Assembly (NCBI GenBank): GCA_021648725.1
Contig: JAKISF010000027.1
Coordinates: 1 to 45,432, forward strand
DNA: 45,432 bases
DNA from: Bacteroidales bacterium
GTDB lineage: Bacteria; Bacteroidota; Bacteroidia; Bacteroidales; JAADGE01
Direction: 5' to 3'
Shown: piece by piece, positions 28,737 to 36,826 of the stretch
Position numbering within the stretch: position 1 is the stretch's first letter
Layout of the letters: the number at the start of each line of letters is the position of its first letter
Position numbers and translations under genes: made by a program
The notes under the pieces: generated by a model
Databases searched by the model: none
The model's input: only the letters and a program-made list of their open reading frames with translations
Told to the model about the DNA's origin: nothing

Positions 28737-28967
28737 ATGTCTGAAAACAAAACAAAACCAACGGTTTTAAATGCAGAATTCTACAAGAATGAAGCGAACC
28801 GTTTCAAAAAGATTTTTCAAATTCAAAGATTACAAACCGATGAAGCACCCATGAAACAGGCTGTAAACCCTTTTTTATGTTTATCCTGCATATGGGTAGA
28901 AAGTTGCAACGGAATTTGTATCGGAGGATGCGAAGAATATGAAAAACGAATGTCAGCAATTGAGTAA
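28737..28967 (+). CDS. Small cysteine-rich hypothetical protein
   Basis: The 76 residues are charged and helical at the N-terminus (about 1-40). A cluster of four cysteines follows within FLCLSCIWVESCNGICIGGC (five Cys in all, pattern CxxC-x6-C-x3-C-x3-C), suggesting a metal or Fe-S site. No family is recognised. It lies between the membrane-anchored protein and the DUF6266 gene on the same strand. Confidence 0.55.
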   Translation: MSENKTKPTVLNAEFYKNEANRFKKIFQIQRLQTDEAPMKQAVNPFLCLSCIWVESCNGICIGGCEEYEKRMSAIE

Positions 28968-29368
28968 TTTTTTTTCCGGGATGTTTTCAAAAAATTCAAA
29001 GGTCAAGGCTTTCAAATTTTTCAAAGGATGAGTTTACAATCGTAAATGAGTTTTTTGAAAAATTTGGATAACGCAGAGATTTGGATTTTTGGGAAATATC
29101 TAAACCAATGTCGAATCAAATTCGATGATTGTTCGAATGACCCGAAACAGCGGTTTCGGACAAACTTAAACCCAATTTATTAACCCTAACCTGAATTAAT
29201 GCCTTATGAACAAAGAGAAGTGCCGAGATATTGAGAGTAAAAAGTTTAGAAAAAAAGTGAGAATACTTACTGTATTTGCATCTTTTTTTATGAACCTTTT
29301 TAGCTCGATAGATTGGTGCTAATCGAAGTTTATAAGGGATTATTTCAGGTTCAAACCTTTTAAACAAA
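28968..29368. repeat. Hairpin cluster upstream of the DUF6266 gene
   Basis: This 400-bp non-coding stretch carries several perfect inverted repeats in close order. The first is CAAATTTTTCAAA (29013-29025) with TTTGAAAAATTTG (29054-29066), enclosing TTTAC-AATC-GTAAA (29033-29046). The second is TCGAAT-CAA-ATTCGA (29111-29125). The third is CCGAAAC-AGCG-GTTTCGG (29142-29159). None is followed by a T-run, so they are not simple terminators. They could form a structured RNA leader or a DNA fold used by a replication or recombination protein. Confidence 0.5.
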
Positions 29369-30013
29369 ATGGCAATACTAACAGGAGGCTTACTAGGTAA
29401 GTCAAGAAAAGCGATAGGTGATTTAGTCACCTACGTTTCAGGCGGTCAGCAAATCGCTAGAATGAAAGCATCTAATTACAAAGATGCAAATACGGATGAA
29501 CAAAAGCTTCAACGAAATGCTTTTGTATTAATTCTGGCATTGTTCAGAATTATGATGGCATCCGTTAAAGTCGGATTTCCGGAAAGACAATCCAAGCACA
29601 GTGCATACAATGCATTTATGATGTACAACACGCCCGAAGCTGTATCCGGTGTATTGGGAAGTCAAGTAATTGATTTTTCAAAAATCATAACCGGCAAAGG
29701 ATCTCTTTTGAGAGCATCCGGTTCTTTGGTTGACAGCACAATCACCGACCGCGTTGATGTATCTTGGATTGATAACAGCAATGCAACAACCGGTTTCACA
29801 ACCGATAAAGCTGTAATTGCAGTTTATAATCCGGTTAAAGATGAAATTGCAACTTCTTTGTTTGACGTAACCCGTCAAACCGAAGTAAGAAATATCACGG
29901 TTCCCTCTGCATGGCAAGGCGACACTGTTCATGCTTGGTTATCATTTGTCAGCAATGATAACAGCAAAGCATCTGACAGTGTTTACATCGGCAGCGTAAC
30001 TGTATCAGCATAA
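29369..30013 (+). CDS. DUF6266 family protein
   Basis: The 214 residues open with MAILTGGLLGKSRKAIGDLV, then SGGQQIARMKASNYKDANTD, which I recognise as the start of DUF6266 proteins found across Bacteroidota. A helical N-terminal half is followed by beta-strand-rich sequence with an Ig-like or phage-structural feel (DVSWIDNSNATTGFTTDKAVIAVYNP). Function is unknown; these genes often sit in accessory regions. No signal peptide is seen. A strong terminator follows. Confidence 0.75.
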   Translation: MAILTGGLLGKSRKAIGDLVTYVSGGQQIARMKASNYKDANTDEQKLQRNAFVLILALFRIMMASVKVGFPERQSKHSAYNAFMMYNTPEAVSGVLGSQVIDFSKIITGKGSLLRASGSLVDSTITDRVDVSWIDNSNATTGFTTDKAVIAVYNPVKDEIATSLFDVTRQTEVRNITVPSAWQGDTVHAWLSFVSNDNSKASDSVYIGSVTVSA

Positions 30014-30035
30014 GTTCTTTTTCTCGTTTCACTCA

Positions 30036-30065
30036 AAAAGCTGCACTCTATCCGGTGCAGCTTTT
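30036..30065 (+). terminator. Rho-independent terminator of the DUF6266 gene
   Basis: A perfect 11-bp stem AAAAGCTGCAC (30036-30046) / GTGCAGCTTTT (30055-30065) has an 8-base loop and is followed by ATTCTTTTTG. It lies 22 bp after the stop. Confidence 0.85.
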
Positions 30066-30102
30066 ATTCTTTTTGAATAAGCTAAAATAATGCAGATAAC
30101 CG

Positions 30103-30144
30103 AACTGACCTTTTGAAAATTGCGTTAAGAAATCAAGGTCAGTT
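30103..30144. repeat. Inverted repeat downstream of DUF6266
   Basis: AACTGACCTT (30103-30112) and AAGGTCAGTT (30135-30144) are exact inverted repeats around 22 bases. Further on, CTTGAT and ATCAAG flank 16 bases near 30245-30272. No gene is seen between 30066 and the insertion sequence at 30314. Confidence 0.45.
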
Positions 30145-30313
30145 TGTGTTAAAAAAGAAAATATGTTTGAGCAGTCCGGCAAGGACTGTGAGTTTATTTT
30201 CTTTTAGCAAAATGAGATTGATTTTAGCAAATTTTCAAGAAGTCTTGATTTTTGGTTACTTTTTTATCAAGAAAAAAGTAAGAGAGAAATAAAAAAACCA
30301 TCAAATATATTTT

Positions 30314-31283
30314 TTGAATTAGGCGTATATATAATACAAGAAAAATCATTATATTAGCGGAATAAAATATTTATATATGGAACAAAGGTTTAAGAGTCTT
30401 ACTATTTTTGAATTTCAGAGCAGGTTTCCCGATGCTGATAGTTGCTATACTTATCTGTCAGAGCTGAAATGGAAAGATGGATTTGTCTGTCCAAAGTGCG
30501 GACATACAAAACATTGTAACGGAGCCAAAAAACATTCAAGGCAGTGTACACGTTGCAAACATACCGTTTCACCAACAAGCGGAACGCTTTTTCACAAAGT
30601 CAAGTTTCCCATACTGAAAGCATTTTACATAGTTTATTATGTAAGTACAAACCGCAAAGGTATCAGTAGTACAGAATTGAGCAGAAAGTTGGGTTTACGA
30701 CAAAAAACATGTTGGTTGTTTAAACGCAAAGTAATGAAAGCAATGGAAAGTAGCGGTAATCATAAAATCACTAAAAAAGCAGAAGTAGACGAAACAGTTG
30801 TCGGAGGGCAAGAAGAAGGTGTAGTCGGCAGAAAAAATAATAAAAAGAAACTTGTTGTTACAGCAATAGAGAAAAAAGGCAGGGGAGTAAGTCGCATGTA
30901 CGGGAAAGTAATCCCAAACAGCAGTTCAAAAGAATTAGGACTGTTTATGAGACAAAACATAAGTTTGGAAGCACATATTAAAACAGACCTATGGAATGGA
31001 TACGTTCCGTTAAAAAAGGATTTTGAGAACCTTGTGCAAGTTCCTTCCGGCAAAAAAGGTAATAATTTTCCGGAAATTCACAGAACCATTATGGGTTTCA
31101 AAGGATGGTTAAGAGGAGTACATCACAGAGTAGAGCATTTGCAGGCATATATAGATGAATATTGTTATAGGTTTAACAGAAGCAACATGAAAGACGGGCT
31201 ATTTGAAAACCTTATGAACAGGATGATGATAGCAGCACCATTGCCTTACAAACAAATAGTTCTCACTTAAATGCCTAATTCAA
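30314..31283 (+). mobile_element. IS1595-family insertion sequence
   Basis: The element is bounded by 11-bp perfect terminal inverted repeats TTGAATTAGGC (30314-30324) and GCCTAATTCAA (31273-31283), and is about 970 bp long. It carries one intact transposase gene. No 8-bp target duplication is visible at the proposed ends. The gene to its right is cut while its missing part is absent on the left, so the copy may have deleted or recombined flanking DNA after insertion. Confidence 0.8.
30377..31270 (+). CDS. IS1595-family transposase (ISXO2-like)
   Basis: The 297 residues start with the IS1595 zinc-ribbon (CPKCGHTKHCNG ... CTRCKHT), then a helical linker (SSTELSRKLGLRQKTCWLFK). The DDE-type domain has the first Asp in EVDETVVGG, the second in KTDLWNGY, and late acidic residues in VEHLQAYIDEYCYRFNR. 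It appears full length and intact. Its stop codon and that of the truncated hydrolase gene share the palindrome TTAA at 31267-31270. Confidence 0.93.
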   Translation: MEQRFKSLTIFEFQSRFPDADSCYTYLSELKWKDGFVCPKCGHTKHCNGAKKHSRQCTRCKHTVSPTSGTLFHKVKFPILKAFYIVYYVSTNRKGISSTELSRKLGLRQKTCWLFKRKVMKAMESSGNHKITKKAEVDETVVGGQEEGVVGRKNNKKKLVVTAIEKKGRGVSRMYGKVIPNSSSKELGLFMRQNISLEAHIKTDLWNGYVPLKKDFENLVQVPSGKKGNNFPEIHRTIMGFKGWLRGVHHRVEHLQAYIDEYCYRFNRSNMKDGLFENLMNRMMIAAPLPYKQIVLT

Positions 31284-32013
31284 TTAATTTAAATGTATCA
31301 ATTTTAATTTTCTTAGAACTATTAATTATATAATTTGAAAAATCTGTTGTTCTTTTTTTAATTAAAGATTTATTTTCCACTGCTTTTAAAAGTGAATGAT
31401 ATGGGAAATCTATAAAAACAATATTGCATTGTTTATCTCTTAATTTGTTTATACCAATTTTATATAAATTCTGTTTTTCAGATAAGTAGGAAGGAATTTT
31501 AGCATAAATTTTCTCAAATAATTCAATTGGTTCTTTTAAAACTATTGTATCATTATATTTATACATACTTGTGTTTTCGAGAAGAATTTTTGTAGGTCTT
31601 TTATTTTTCTTTACTATTATTTCTAAATCTTCAAATGAATAACCATTTTCATAAAGGTTAATTAAAGCACTAATTGAAATACCCGACATATTTCTATCTG
31701 ATTTTTTACTTCGTAATTGGACAGGTTTTGAAACGCCTAAAATAATTGTCGAATAGTTAGGAACACGTTCTGAAAAAAGCAAAAAATCATAAACTCCAGC
31801 TCCGTGTTTTGCATATGTATATATCTGTTTATTGGTATGATTTCTAATTACTTGTAAGTTTATTCCTTGATATGTTTGAGAATCGCCCCATATGAAAATT
31901 GCATTTTTATTGTTCTTGGAATTATAAAAATAGTCTATGCTTATATACAATAGTAAATACAATAACGGTATGCTAACGATAAACAGGAATATTTTTTTAA
32001 TGAATTTTTTCAT
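31267..32013 (-). pseudogene. SGNH-like hydrolase, 3'-truncated by IS1595
   Basis: The start is taken at 32013, 7 bp after the MBOAT stop; the longer frame would run back into the MBOAT gene. The 248-residue product has an N-terminal membrane helix (about 7-28) and a GDSL-like block IFIWGDSQTYQG (Ser about 45), as in DltD/AlgJ-type partners of MBOAT acyltransferases. It ends where a conserved Asp-x-x-His block would normally come. The last four residues (ELGI) are encoded by the right inverted repeat of the insertion sequence. The catalytic C-terminus is therefore missing and activity is unlikely. Confidence 0.72.
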
Positions 32014-33523
32014 TTGAACCTTAAAATTGAAAATAAATAAATTGCTGTTTTTCTCCCATAAACCAAAATATAGCAAGGATAATAGAATAGTACATTACAT
32101 ATCTTATCGGTCTTTTCCATTCAAAGCCTAATTTTGCAATTGCATATTCTTCATTTTTGCCAAACCATTCAACAATAATAAATATGAAAATTAAAATCAG
32201 TGTAGTTAAAGCCGTTCTCATTCCAACAAAATGGGGGATTGTGAATAATGATTTTGAAAATATTGTAGACAAATATGCCCAAGCGTGCCCAATATTTTCT
32301 GCTCTAAAAAATATCCAAGCCAAAACAGTTAAACTAAATGTAATTCCGATTTGATAAAACTCTTTAAAAGTTGGTAAATATTTTCCTTGTGCAACGGTAT
32401 TAGTATTTACTCTATTCTTGTTAAGTAAAAGTAACGGTAGGAAGTACAAAGCATTCAATGCCCCCCAAACTATAAAAGTCCAATTTGCACCGTGCCAAAA
32501 TCCACTGACTATAAATATTGCAAAAGTATTTCTAACTTTCATCCAAGTTCCACCACGACTTCCGCCTAATGGTATATATAAATAATCTCGAAACCAAGTT
32601 GATAAGGAAATATGCCAACGTCTCCAAAATTCCGCAATGTCTCGTGAAAAATATGGAAAAGCAAAATTTTGTTTTAGATTAAACCCAAATAATCTTGAAG
32701 TGCCAATTGCAATATCAGAATAACCTGAAAAGTCTCCATATATTTGGAAAGTAAAAAATAATGCTCCTAAAACTAATGTACTTCCTGAATAGTCAGCCGA
32801 ATTATTAAATATTTCATTGGCTATTTGTGCTGAATTGTCTGCTATTACAATTTTCTTAAAAAGTCCCCATAATATTTGTCTTAATCCATCTACTGCTTTA
32901 TGATATTCAAAAGTTCGTTTTTTATAGAATTGAGGTAATAAATTTGTTGCTCTTTCAATCGGTCCTGCAACTAATTGCGGAAAGAAACTTACAAATGCTG
33001 AAAATGCAATAAAGTCTTTTGTTGGTTCAAGTTTTCTTTTATAAACATCAATAGTATAACTCAATGTTTGAAATGTGTAAAAACTAATTCCAACTGGTAA
33101 AATAATATTTAATCCTTGTGTATTTATTGATGTTCCAAAAAACGAAAAGGCTGTAACAAAATTATCAAGGAAGAAATTGTAATATTTAAAAAATCCCAAA
33201 AATCCAAGATTTACCAAAATACTTATCCAAAGTAATATCTTTCTTTTTGAAATATTTTTTTCTTTTGATAATCTAATTCCGACAGAGTAATCTATCAATG
33301 TGCTGAATAAAATTAACGATAAAAATCGCCAATCCCACCAACCGTAGAATAAGTAACTCGCAACAACTATTAATAAGTTTTGCAGTTTTAAATTCTTATT
33401 TGCAACAAACCAGTATAATAAAAATACTATTGGTAAAAATATTGCAAAATCTATTGAGTTAAAAAGCATTTATTTTTCTATTCCTTTAATGTTAGCAATT
33501 TCGTTTTTATGTATGACGCACAA
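31284..33523 (-). mobile_element. Gene cassette 7 (MBOAT/SGNH), 3' end lost
   Basis: It starts with GTTGTGCGTC read on the minus strand at attC-like site 1. Its own attC, expected to open with GACGCACAAC, is not present anywhere before the insertion sequence. IS1595 therefore interrupts this cassette, and the array ends here within the window. Confidence 0.7.
32021..33469 (-). CDS. MBOAT-family O-acyltransferase (AlgI-like)
   Basis: The 482-residue polytopic membrane protein has about ten hydrophobic segments. It carries MBOAT signatures: YGDFSGYSDIAIGTSRLFGF, AEFWRRWHISLSTWFRDYLY and VSGFWHGANWTF with the catalytic His at about 326. AlgI-type enzymes move acyl groups across the membrane onto exported polysaccharides or other envelope polymers. 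The paired SGNH-like gene directly downstream fits that role. The start lies 54 bp inside the cassette boundary at 33523. Confidence 0.92.
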   Translation of the reverse strand: MLFNSIDFAIFLPIVFLLYWFVANKNLKLQNLLIVVASYLFYGWWDWRFLSLILFSTLIDYSVGIRLSKEKNISKRKILLWISILVNLGFLGFFKYYNFFLDNFVTAFSFFGTSINTQGLNIILPVGISFYTFQTLSYTIDVYKRKLEPTKDFIAFSAFVSFFPQLVAGPIERATNLLPQFYKKRTFEYHKAVDGLRQILWGLFKKIVIADNSAQIANEIFNNSADYSGSTLVLGALFFTFQIYGDFSGYSDIAIGTSRLFGFNLKQNFAFPYFSRDIAEFWRRWHISLSTWFRDYLYIPLGGSRGGTWMKVRNTFAIFIVSGFWHGANWTFIVWGALNALYFLPLLLLNKNRVNTNTVAQGKYLPTFKEFYQIGITFSLTVLAWIFFRAENIGHAWAYLSTIFSKSLFTIPHFVGMRTALTTLILIFIFIIVEWFGKNEEYAIAKLGFEWKRPIRYVMYYSIILAIFWFMGEKQQFIYFQF

Positions 33524-33713
33524 CGTTGGTATAGGAAAAGTAAGGGATAAAATATCTATACTTTTCAAGTTATAAAAGTAGCAAAATTTTTGGGTTTTTG
33601 ACCTTTTAAATTATTTACAAAAGCAAAATCGCAAAAGATTTTGCGGTGCTTATTATTTGTTGCTACGTTTCAGTTTTGTAATTCGCCCTTATTTTTTTTA
33701 TACAGTGTTAAGG
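33518..33713 (-). repeat. attC-like site 1
   Basis: This is a 196-bp imperfect palindrome. Read on the minus strand it opens CCTTAACACTGTATAAAAAA and closes CTTTTCCTATACCAACGTTG; the arms pair through AATAAGGG/CCCTTA. The R'-like GTT is at 33524-33522 and the R''-like AAC at 33709-33707. The core (about 33580-33650) holds a GCAAAATC/GATTTTGC hairpin shared with sites 3 and 5. It terminates the helicase cassette. Confidence 0.75.
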
Positions 33714-36235
33714 CAAGTTTATCAGTCTATTATGATGTTATCACTTTTTCTCATATTCTCCTTTCTTGTTAAAGGTTGCAAATTACTTTCCTCTGTTTTT
33801 CCCCCTTTGCTAAAAGGTTTTATATGGTCAATTTGATATTTAGATCTTTCTTTTTTTGGAATGTTATGTTTTTCAAAAATCTTATCTCGCATTTCCTGTT
33901 GATATGGTTGTGGCCATTTATATAATTCAATATCAGGTAATATTTCAGCATAGTTTTCAATTTCCGGCAGTTCTATTTCTTGCTTAAATTTTTCTGGATA
34001 AAGGATTTTGTTCATTTCAACGTGTAATTCGTTCTCAAAATATTCAAATTTGTCAAAAAACACTTTCCATATTGTCTTTTCGGTTTCTTGTCCCCAAGTT
34101 TTATTAATAAGTTCCTTTTCATCAGAACGTCGCAAGTCTTTTTCAATTATTTCTCTTGCTAATTTTGAAATATCAATCTTGTCTCGCTCTGTAAAAGTAA
34201 AATATGGAGGTGTTTGTTTCTTTTGGTCATAATATTCAATGAAAAGTTTAAGGTCGCTATCTTTAATTTGGGGAATATTTTGAGTAATATTATCAAAATA
34301 TTTTTCATTTATTTTACCTAACATAAATTTTCTTTCATGGTTGTCTAATTTACGGTTTTTATCAACATCAACTATTGTGTATAAATCTTGCATATCTTTT
34401 TCAAGTTCTTGAAATGAAGCAAATTGATTTCCATATACCATTATTTTTCTATTTATACTTTCTGTTTCGTCATTGTTAATATGTCTTTCAATATCAACCA
34501 CATACCAGCCAACAGGTATTCTTTGGATTGCAGGTAAAGATTTTAAATCTGATGTGTTTATCGAAGTATCTAATAATTGTGCAAATTGTTGTATTAATTG
34601 AATACTAATATATTCAAGTCTTTGAAATTCATGTTCAGAAGTTTGAAAGAAAATTTCATTTTCATCTGAAAGTAATTCTTTTGGACTTATCCAACTAACT
34701 AAACCGTCCCACTCGTCAATAAAACTAATTATATTTGCTGTTTCTGTTCCTCCTGCTTTTGGTCCGCGTAAAACTCTGCCTATCATTTGTGTAAGCATAA
34801 TTTTTGAATTTGTAGGACGTGTCAAAAAGACACTCTCTGCTTGTGGTAAGTCTGTCCCCTCGGTTAGAATGTTTACATTTATTAGTATATCAAGTTCACT
34901 TTTTCTAAATTTTTCAATTGCTAATTTATTGTTTTTACTTGTGTTAATTCCTAATTCACTAACAGTTCCTGAAATAATAAATTCAGATTTATAACCGCTG
35001 TTATTAAACAACTCTTTTAATGTAATTGCATGGTTTCTATTTAATGCAAAAATAATTGTTTTTCCGTGTTTATTTTTATCGTAAGTTTCTACAATTTTTC
35101 GATTTCGATGGGGTCTTGTTGCAATGTCTGCTTTAATGTTTTCAGGCAAATTAAATTGTTGTAAAATATGATTTAAGTCTCTTTGTGTAAAATCTTTATC
35201 TTTTTGTAAATGTTCGCCTGTTTCGACTTGTTCTATTATTGGTTTTGCAAGTATTTTTTGGATAATTAAGTTATTCAAATCATCGGAATAAATTATATCA
35301 TCTGTAAAAACCTTTGATAAAAATGATTTTTCTTTTTCTGCTGTTCTAAACGGTGTTGCTGTTAATCCTAACAATTTGAAATTATCAGATTTTTGTTCAA
35401 TCTCGTTGATTAGATTAACATACGTTTCTGCTACTGCATGGTGTGCTTCATCAATAACAAGAAAAACATCTTTGTTTTTGCTTAAAAAGTTATCATTCAA
35501 GTATTTTTTACCAATTCGCAAACTATCTTTACTTGCGATAATTATATCATCATTTTCGTTTATTTTTAAAGATTTGTTATGAGTTTCATCGCCAGAAATT
35601 ATGTTAATGACTATTTCTTTTCGATTTGGCAAATACTGTTTGTAACAATTTTTTATAAAGGTTTCTTTGGCTTGATTTAATAATTCATGCCTGTGAGCTA
35701 ACCAAATAAGTTTTCTGTTTTTATCAATTACATTTCTTAATAACCATTGAACTGCAACCATCGTTTTACCTGCTCCTGTGGGTAAAACTAAAATCCCTTT
35801 TGTCTTTTTATTTGTAGTGTAAAATTTGTCAAGAGCATACAATGCGTTTCTTTGATGTGGATAAGGCTGTATTCCGTTTGTCCCGTCTGCTATTTTTATA
35901 GTTTGTCTTGCTGTTGTTTCAACTGTAACTGAATTTCTGGAATGTGATAAATTTTCATCAAACATGAATATTACTTTTCTGTCAATATCATCAGTTGACC
36001 AATTAAAATATTCATTTCCTACAAAATATTTTATTTTTATTTTATACTTTTCAAATAAATCATTTAATTCTTGACGTTTGTGTTGTGTAAGTCTATGAAT
36101 TTGTAGATTGTCACGTAAAAACTGTCTTAAAAAAACGCCTTTTCTTGTTTTTTTAGTTTCAAACCCTGCTATTTTCTCTGAAAATTGTTTGACTTTATTT
36201 TCCATGTGTGTTTTCTTATTTCTTATTTGCCTTAA
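33524..36235 (-). mobile_element. Gene cassette 6 (helicase-HNH)
   Basis: The 2712-bp cassette begins GTTAAGGCAA at site 2 (minus strand). Its own attC-like site 1 opens with the exact reverse complement, visible on the plus strand as GTTAAGGCAA at 33707-33716: a 10-base match. Confidence 0.8.
33722..36205 (-). CDS. DEAH-box helicase with C-terminal HNH nuclease domain
   Basis: I take the Met at 36205; the longer frame would run through the attC-like site. The 827 residues hold a short unknown N-terminal region and then an SF2 helicase core: Walker A LPTGAGKTM (about 141-149), Walker B VIDEAHH (about 251-257), LGLTATPFRT, the GTDLPQAESV segment and QMIGRVLRG. A ~280-residue linker follows, and the C-terminal HNH motif is YQIDHIKPFSKGGKTEESNL. 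Proteins joining a restriction-type helicase to an HNH nuclease fit anti-phage or anti-plasmid DNA cleavage. It fills a cassette alone, only 30 bp from the cassette start. Confidence 0.87.
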   Translation of the reverse strand: MENKVKQFSEKIAGFETKKTRKGVFLRQFLRDNLQIHRLTQHKRQELNDLFEKYKIKIKYFVGNEYFNWSTDDIDRKVIFMFDENLSHSRNSVTVETTARQTIKIADGTNGIQPYPHQRNALYALDKFYTTNKKTKGILVLPTGAGKTMVAVQWLLRNVIDKNRKLIWLAHRHELLNQAKETFIKNCYKQYLPNRKEIVINIISGDETHNKSLKINENDDIIIASKDSLRIGKKYLNDNFLSKNKDVFLVIDEAHHAVAETYVNLINEIEQKSDNFKLLGLTATPFRTAEKEKSFLSKVFTDDIIYSDDLNNLIIQKILAKPIIEQVETGEHLQKDKDFTQRDLNHILQQFNLPENIKADIATRPHRNRKIVETYDKNKHGKTIIFALNRNHAITLKELFNNSGYKSEFIISGTVSELGINTSKNNKLAIEKFRKSELDILINVNILTEGTDLPQAESVFLTRPTNSKIMLTQMIGRVLRGPKAGGTETANIISFIDEWDGLVSWISPKELLSDENEIFFQTSEHEFQRLEYISIQLIQQFAQLLDTSINTSDLKSLPAIQRIPVGWYVVDIERHINNDETESINRKIMVYGNQFASFQELEKDMQDLYTIVDVDKNRKLDNHERKFMLGKINEKYFDNITQNIPQIKDSDLKLFIEYYDQKKQTPPYFTFTERDKIDISKLAREIIEKDLRRSDEKELINKTWGQETEKTIWKVFFDKFEYFENELHVEMNKILYPEKFKQEIELPEIENYAEILPDIELYKWPQPYQQEMRDKIFEKHNIPKKERSKYQIDHIKPFSKGGKTEESNLQPLTRKENMRKSDNIIID

Positions 36236-36360
36236 CGGTGGCAATATGAAAATGTTGGGCATTTGAAACACCAAACTTTCAATTTGCTACACCTTTTATT
36301 TATTGCTAATTAGTTCATATTTACCACTTTCTGCCCAATTTTTTATATTGCGTGTTGTAC
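36230..36360 (-). repeat. attC-like site 2
   Basis: This is the shortest site (131 bp) and the closest in size to standard attC. On the minus strand it opens GTACAACACGCAATAT and closes ATATTGCCACCGTTAAG. The arms pair through GCAATAT/ATATTGC and TTGGGCA/TGCCCAA. R' GTT is at 36236-36234. It lacks the core shared by sites 1, 3, 5 and 6. It terminates the Hxs cassette. Confidence 0.78.
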
Positions 36361-36390
36361 CCTGTGCTTTATTCACTCCGCTGTTTTTCT

Positions 36391-36470
36391 GTGCGTTGGC
36401 AAGACATACTCTTTTGCAATTTATGGTCAAGCGTTGGCTCGTGTGAATTGCAAATGTGTATGGCTTCTGC
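36391..36470. repeat. Hairpin repeat C, copy 1 (3' side of the Hxs operon)
   Basis: The stem is CATACTCTTTTGCAATT (36405-36421) with AATTGCAAATGTGTATG (36446-36462), 15 of 17 pairs, and the loop contains GTTGGC. It is preceded by GTGCGTTGGC (36391-36400). The same layout (TCTTTTG arm, GTTGGC loop, CAAATGT arm) recurs upstream of hxsD. Confidence 0.6.
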
Positions 36471-36498
36471 GTTTGCTACACAATTATCATATTAAAAA

Positions 36499-36523
36499 GG
36501 TAGCCCCCAAAATGAGGACTACC
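36499..36523 (-). terminator. Rho-independent terminator of the hxs operon
   Basis: On the minus strand GGTAGTCC (36523-36516) pairs with GGGCTACC (36506-36499), with a mismatch in the stem, and is followed by TTTTT (36498-36494). It lies 9 bp past the hxsA stop. Confidence 0.7.
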
Positions 36524-36531
36524 CACTCACA

Positions 36532-36792
36532 TTAATAACTTGAATAATGAGAGCTATGGGAACTGTGAGAACTATGTGAGCTGTGAGAGCTATGAGATGA
36601 ATGTGAAGTATGTCCATTAATAGACATATCACTATCACCAAATAATTCGTTAGCGTGTTTCAAAACAAAACCATTGTCATTGTCTTGACTTACACTCACG
36701 TCAGATACTCTCAATAGGCTCGAAGCCTTGGTAGAAACAGATGTTCCCATTAAAACTAATGCTGCTGCTACCGTCATTAATAATTTCCTCAT
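36532..36792 (-). CDS. hxsA: His-Xaa-Ser repeat precursor peptide HxsA
   Basis: The Met at 36792 gives an 86-residue precursor; the longer open frame would overlap hxsC. It begins with a Sec-type signal peptide (MRKLLMTVAAALVLMGTSVS), continues with a short leader-like region, and ends in eight H-x-S units (HTS, six HSS, HYS) followed by SY. HxsA proteins are the proposed substrates of the HxsB and HxsC radical-SAM enzymes. The six HSS units use different serine codons, so the repeat is kept by selection on protein sequence and is not a recent slippage product. It lies 34 bp downstream of hxsC. Confidence 0.85.
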   Translation of the reverse strand: MRKLLMTVAAALVLMGTSVSTKASSLLRVSDVSVSQDNDNGFVLKHANELFGDSDMSINGHTSHSSHSSHSSHSSHSSHSSHYSSY

Positions 36793-36826
36793 AATAAAGT
36801 ATTTTAAATTAATAAATGAGAAAACT

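Noticed and set aside
32014-32076. Upstream extension of the SGNH-like gene
   Set aside because: It would overlap the last 50 or so bases of the MBOAT gene in another frame; the Met at 32013 has the normal membrane anchor right after it.
36206-36274. Upstream extension of the helicase-HNH gene
   Set aside because: It would start inside attC-like site 2, in the upstream cassette.
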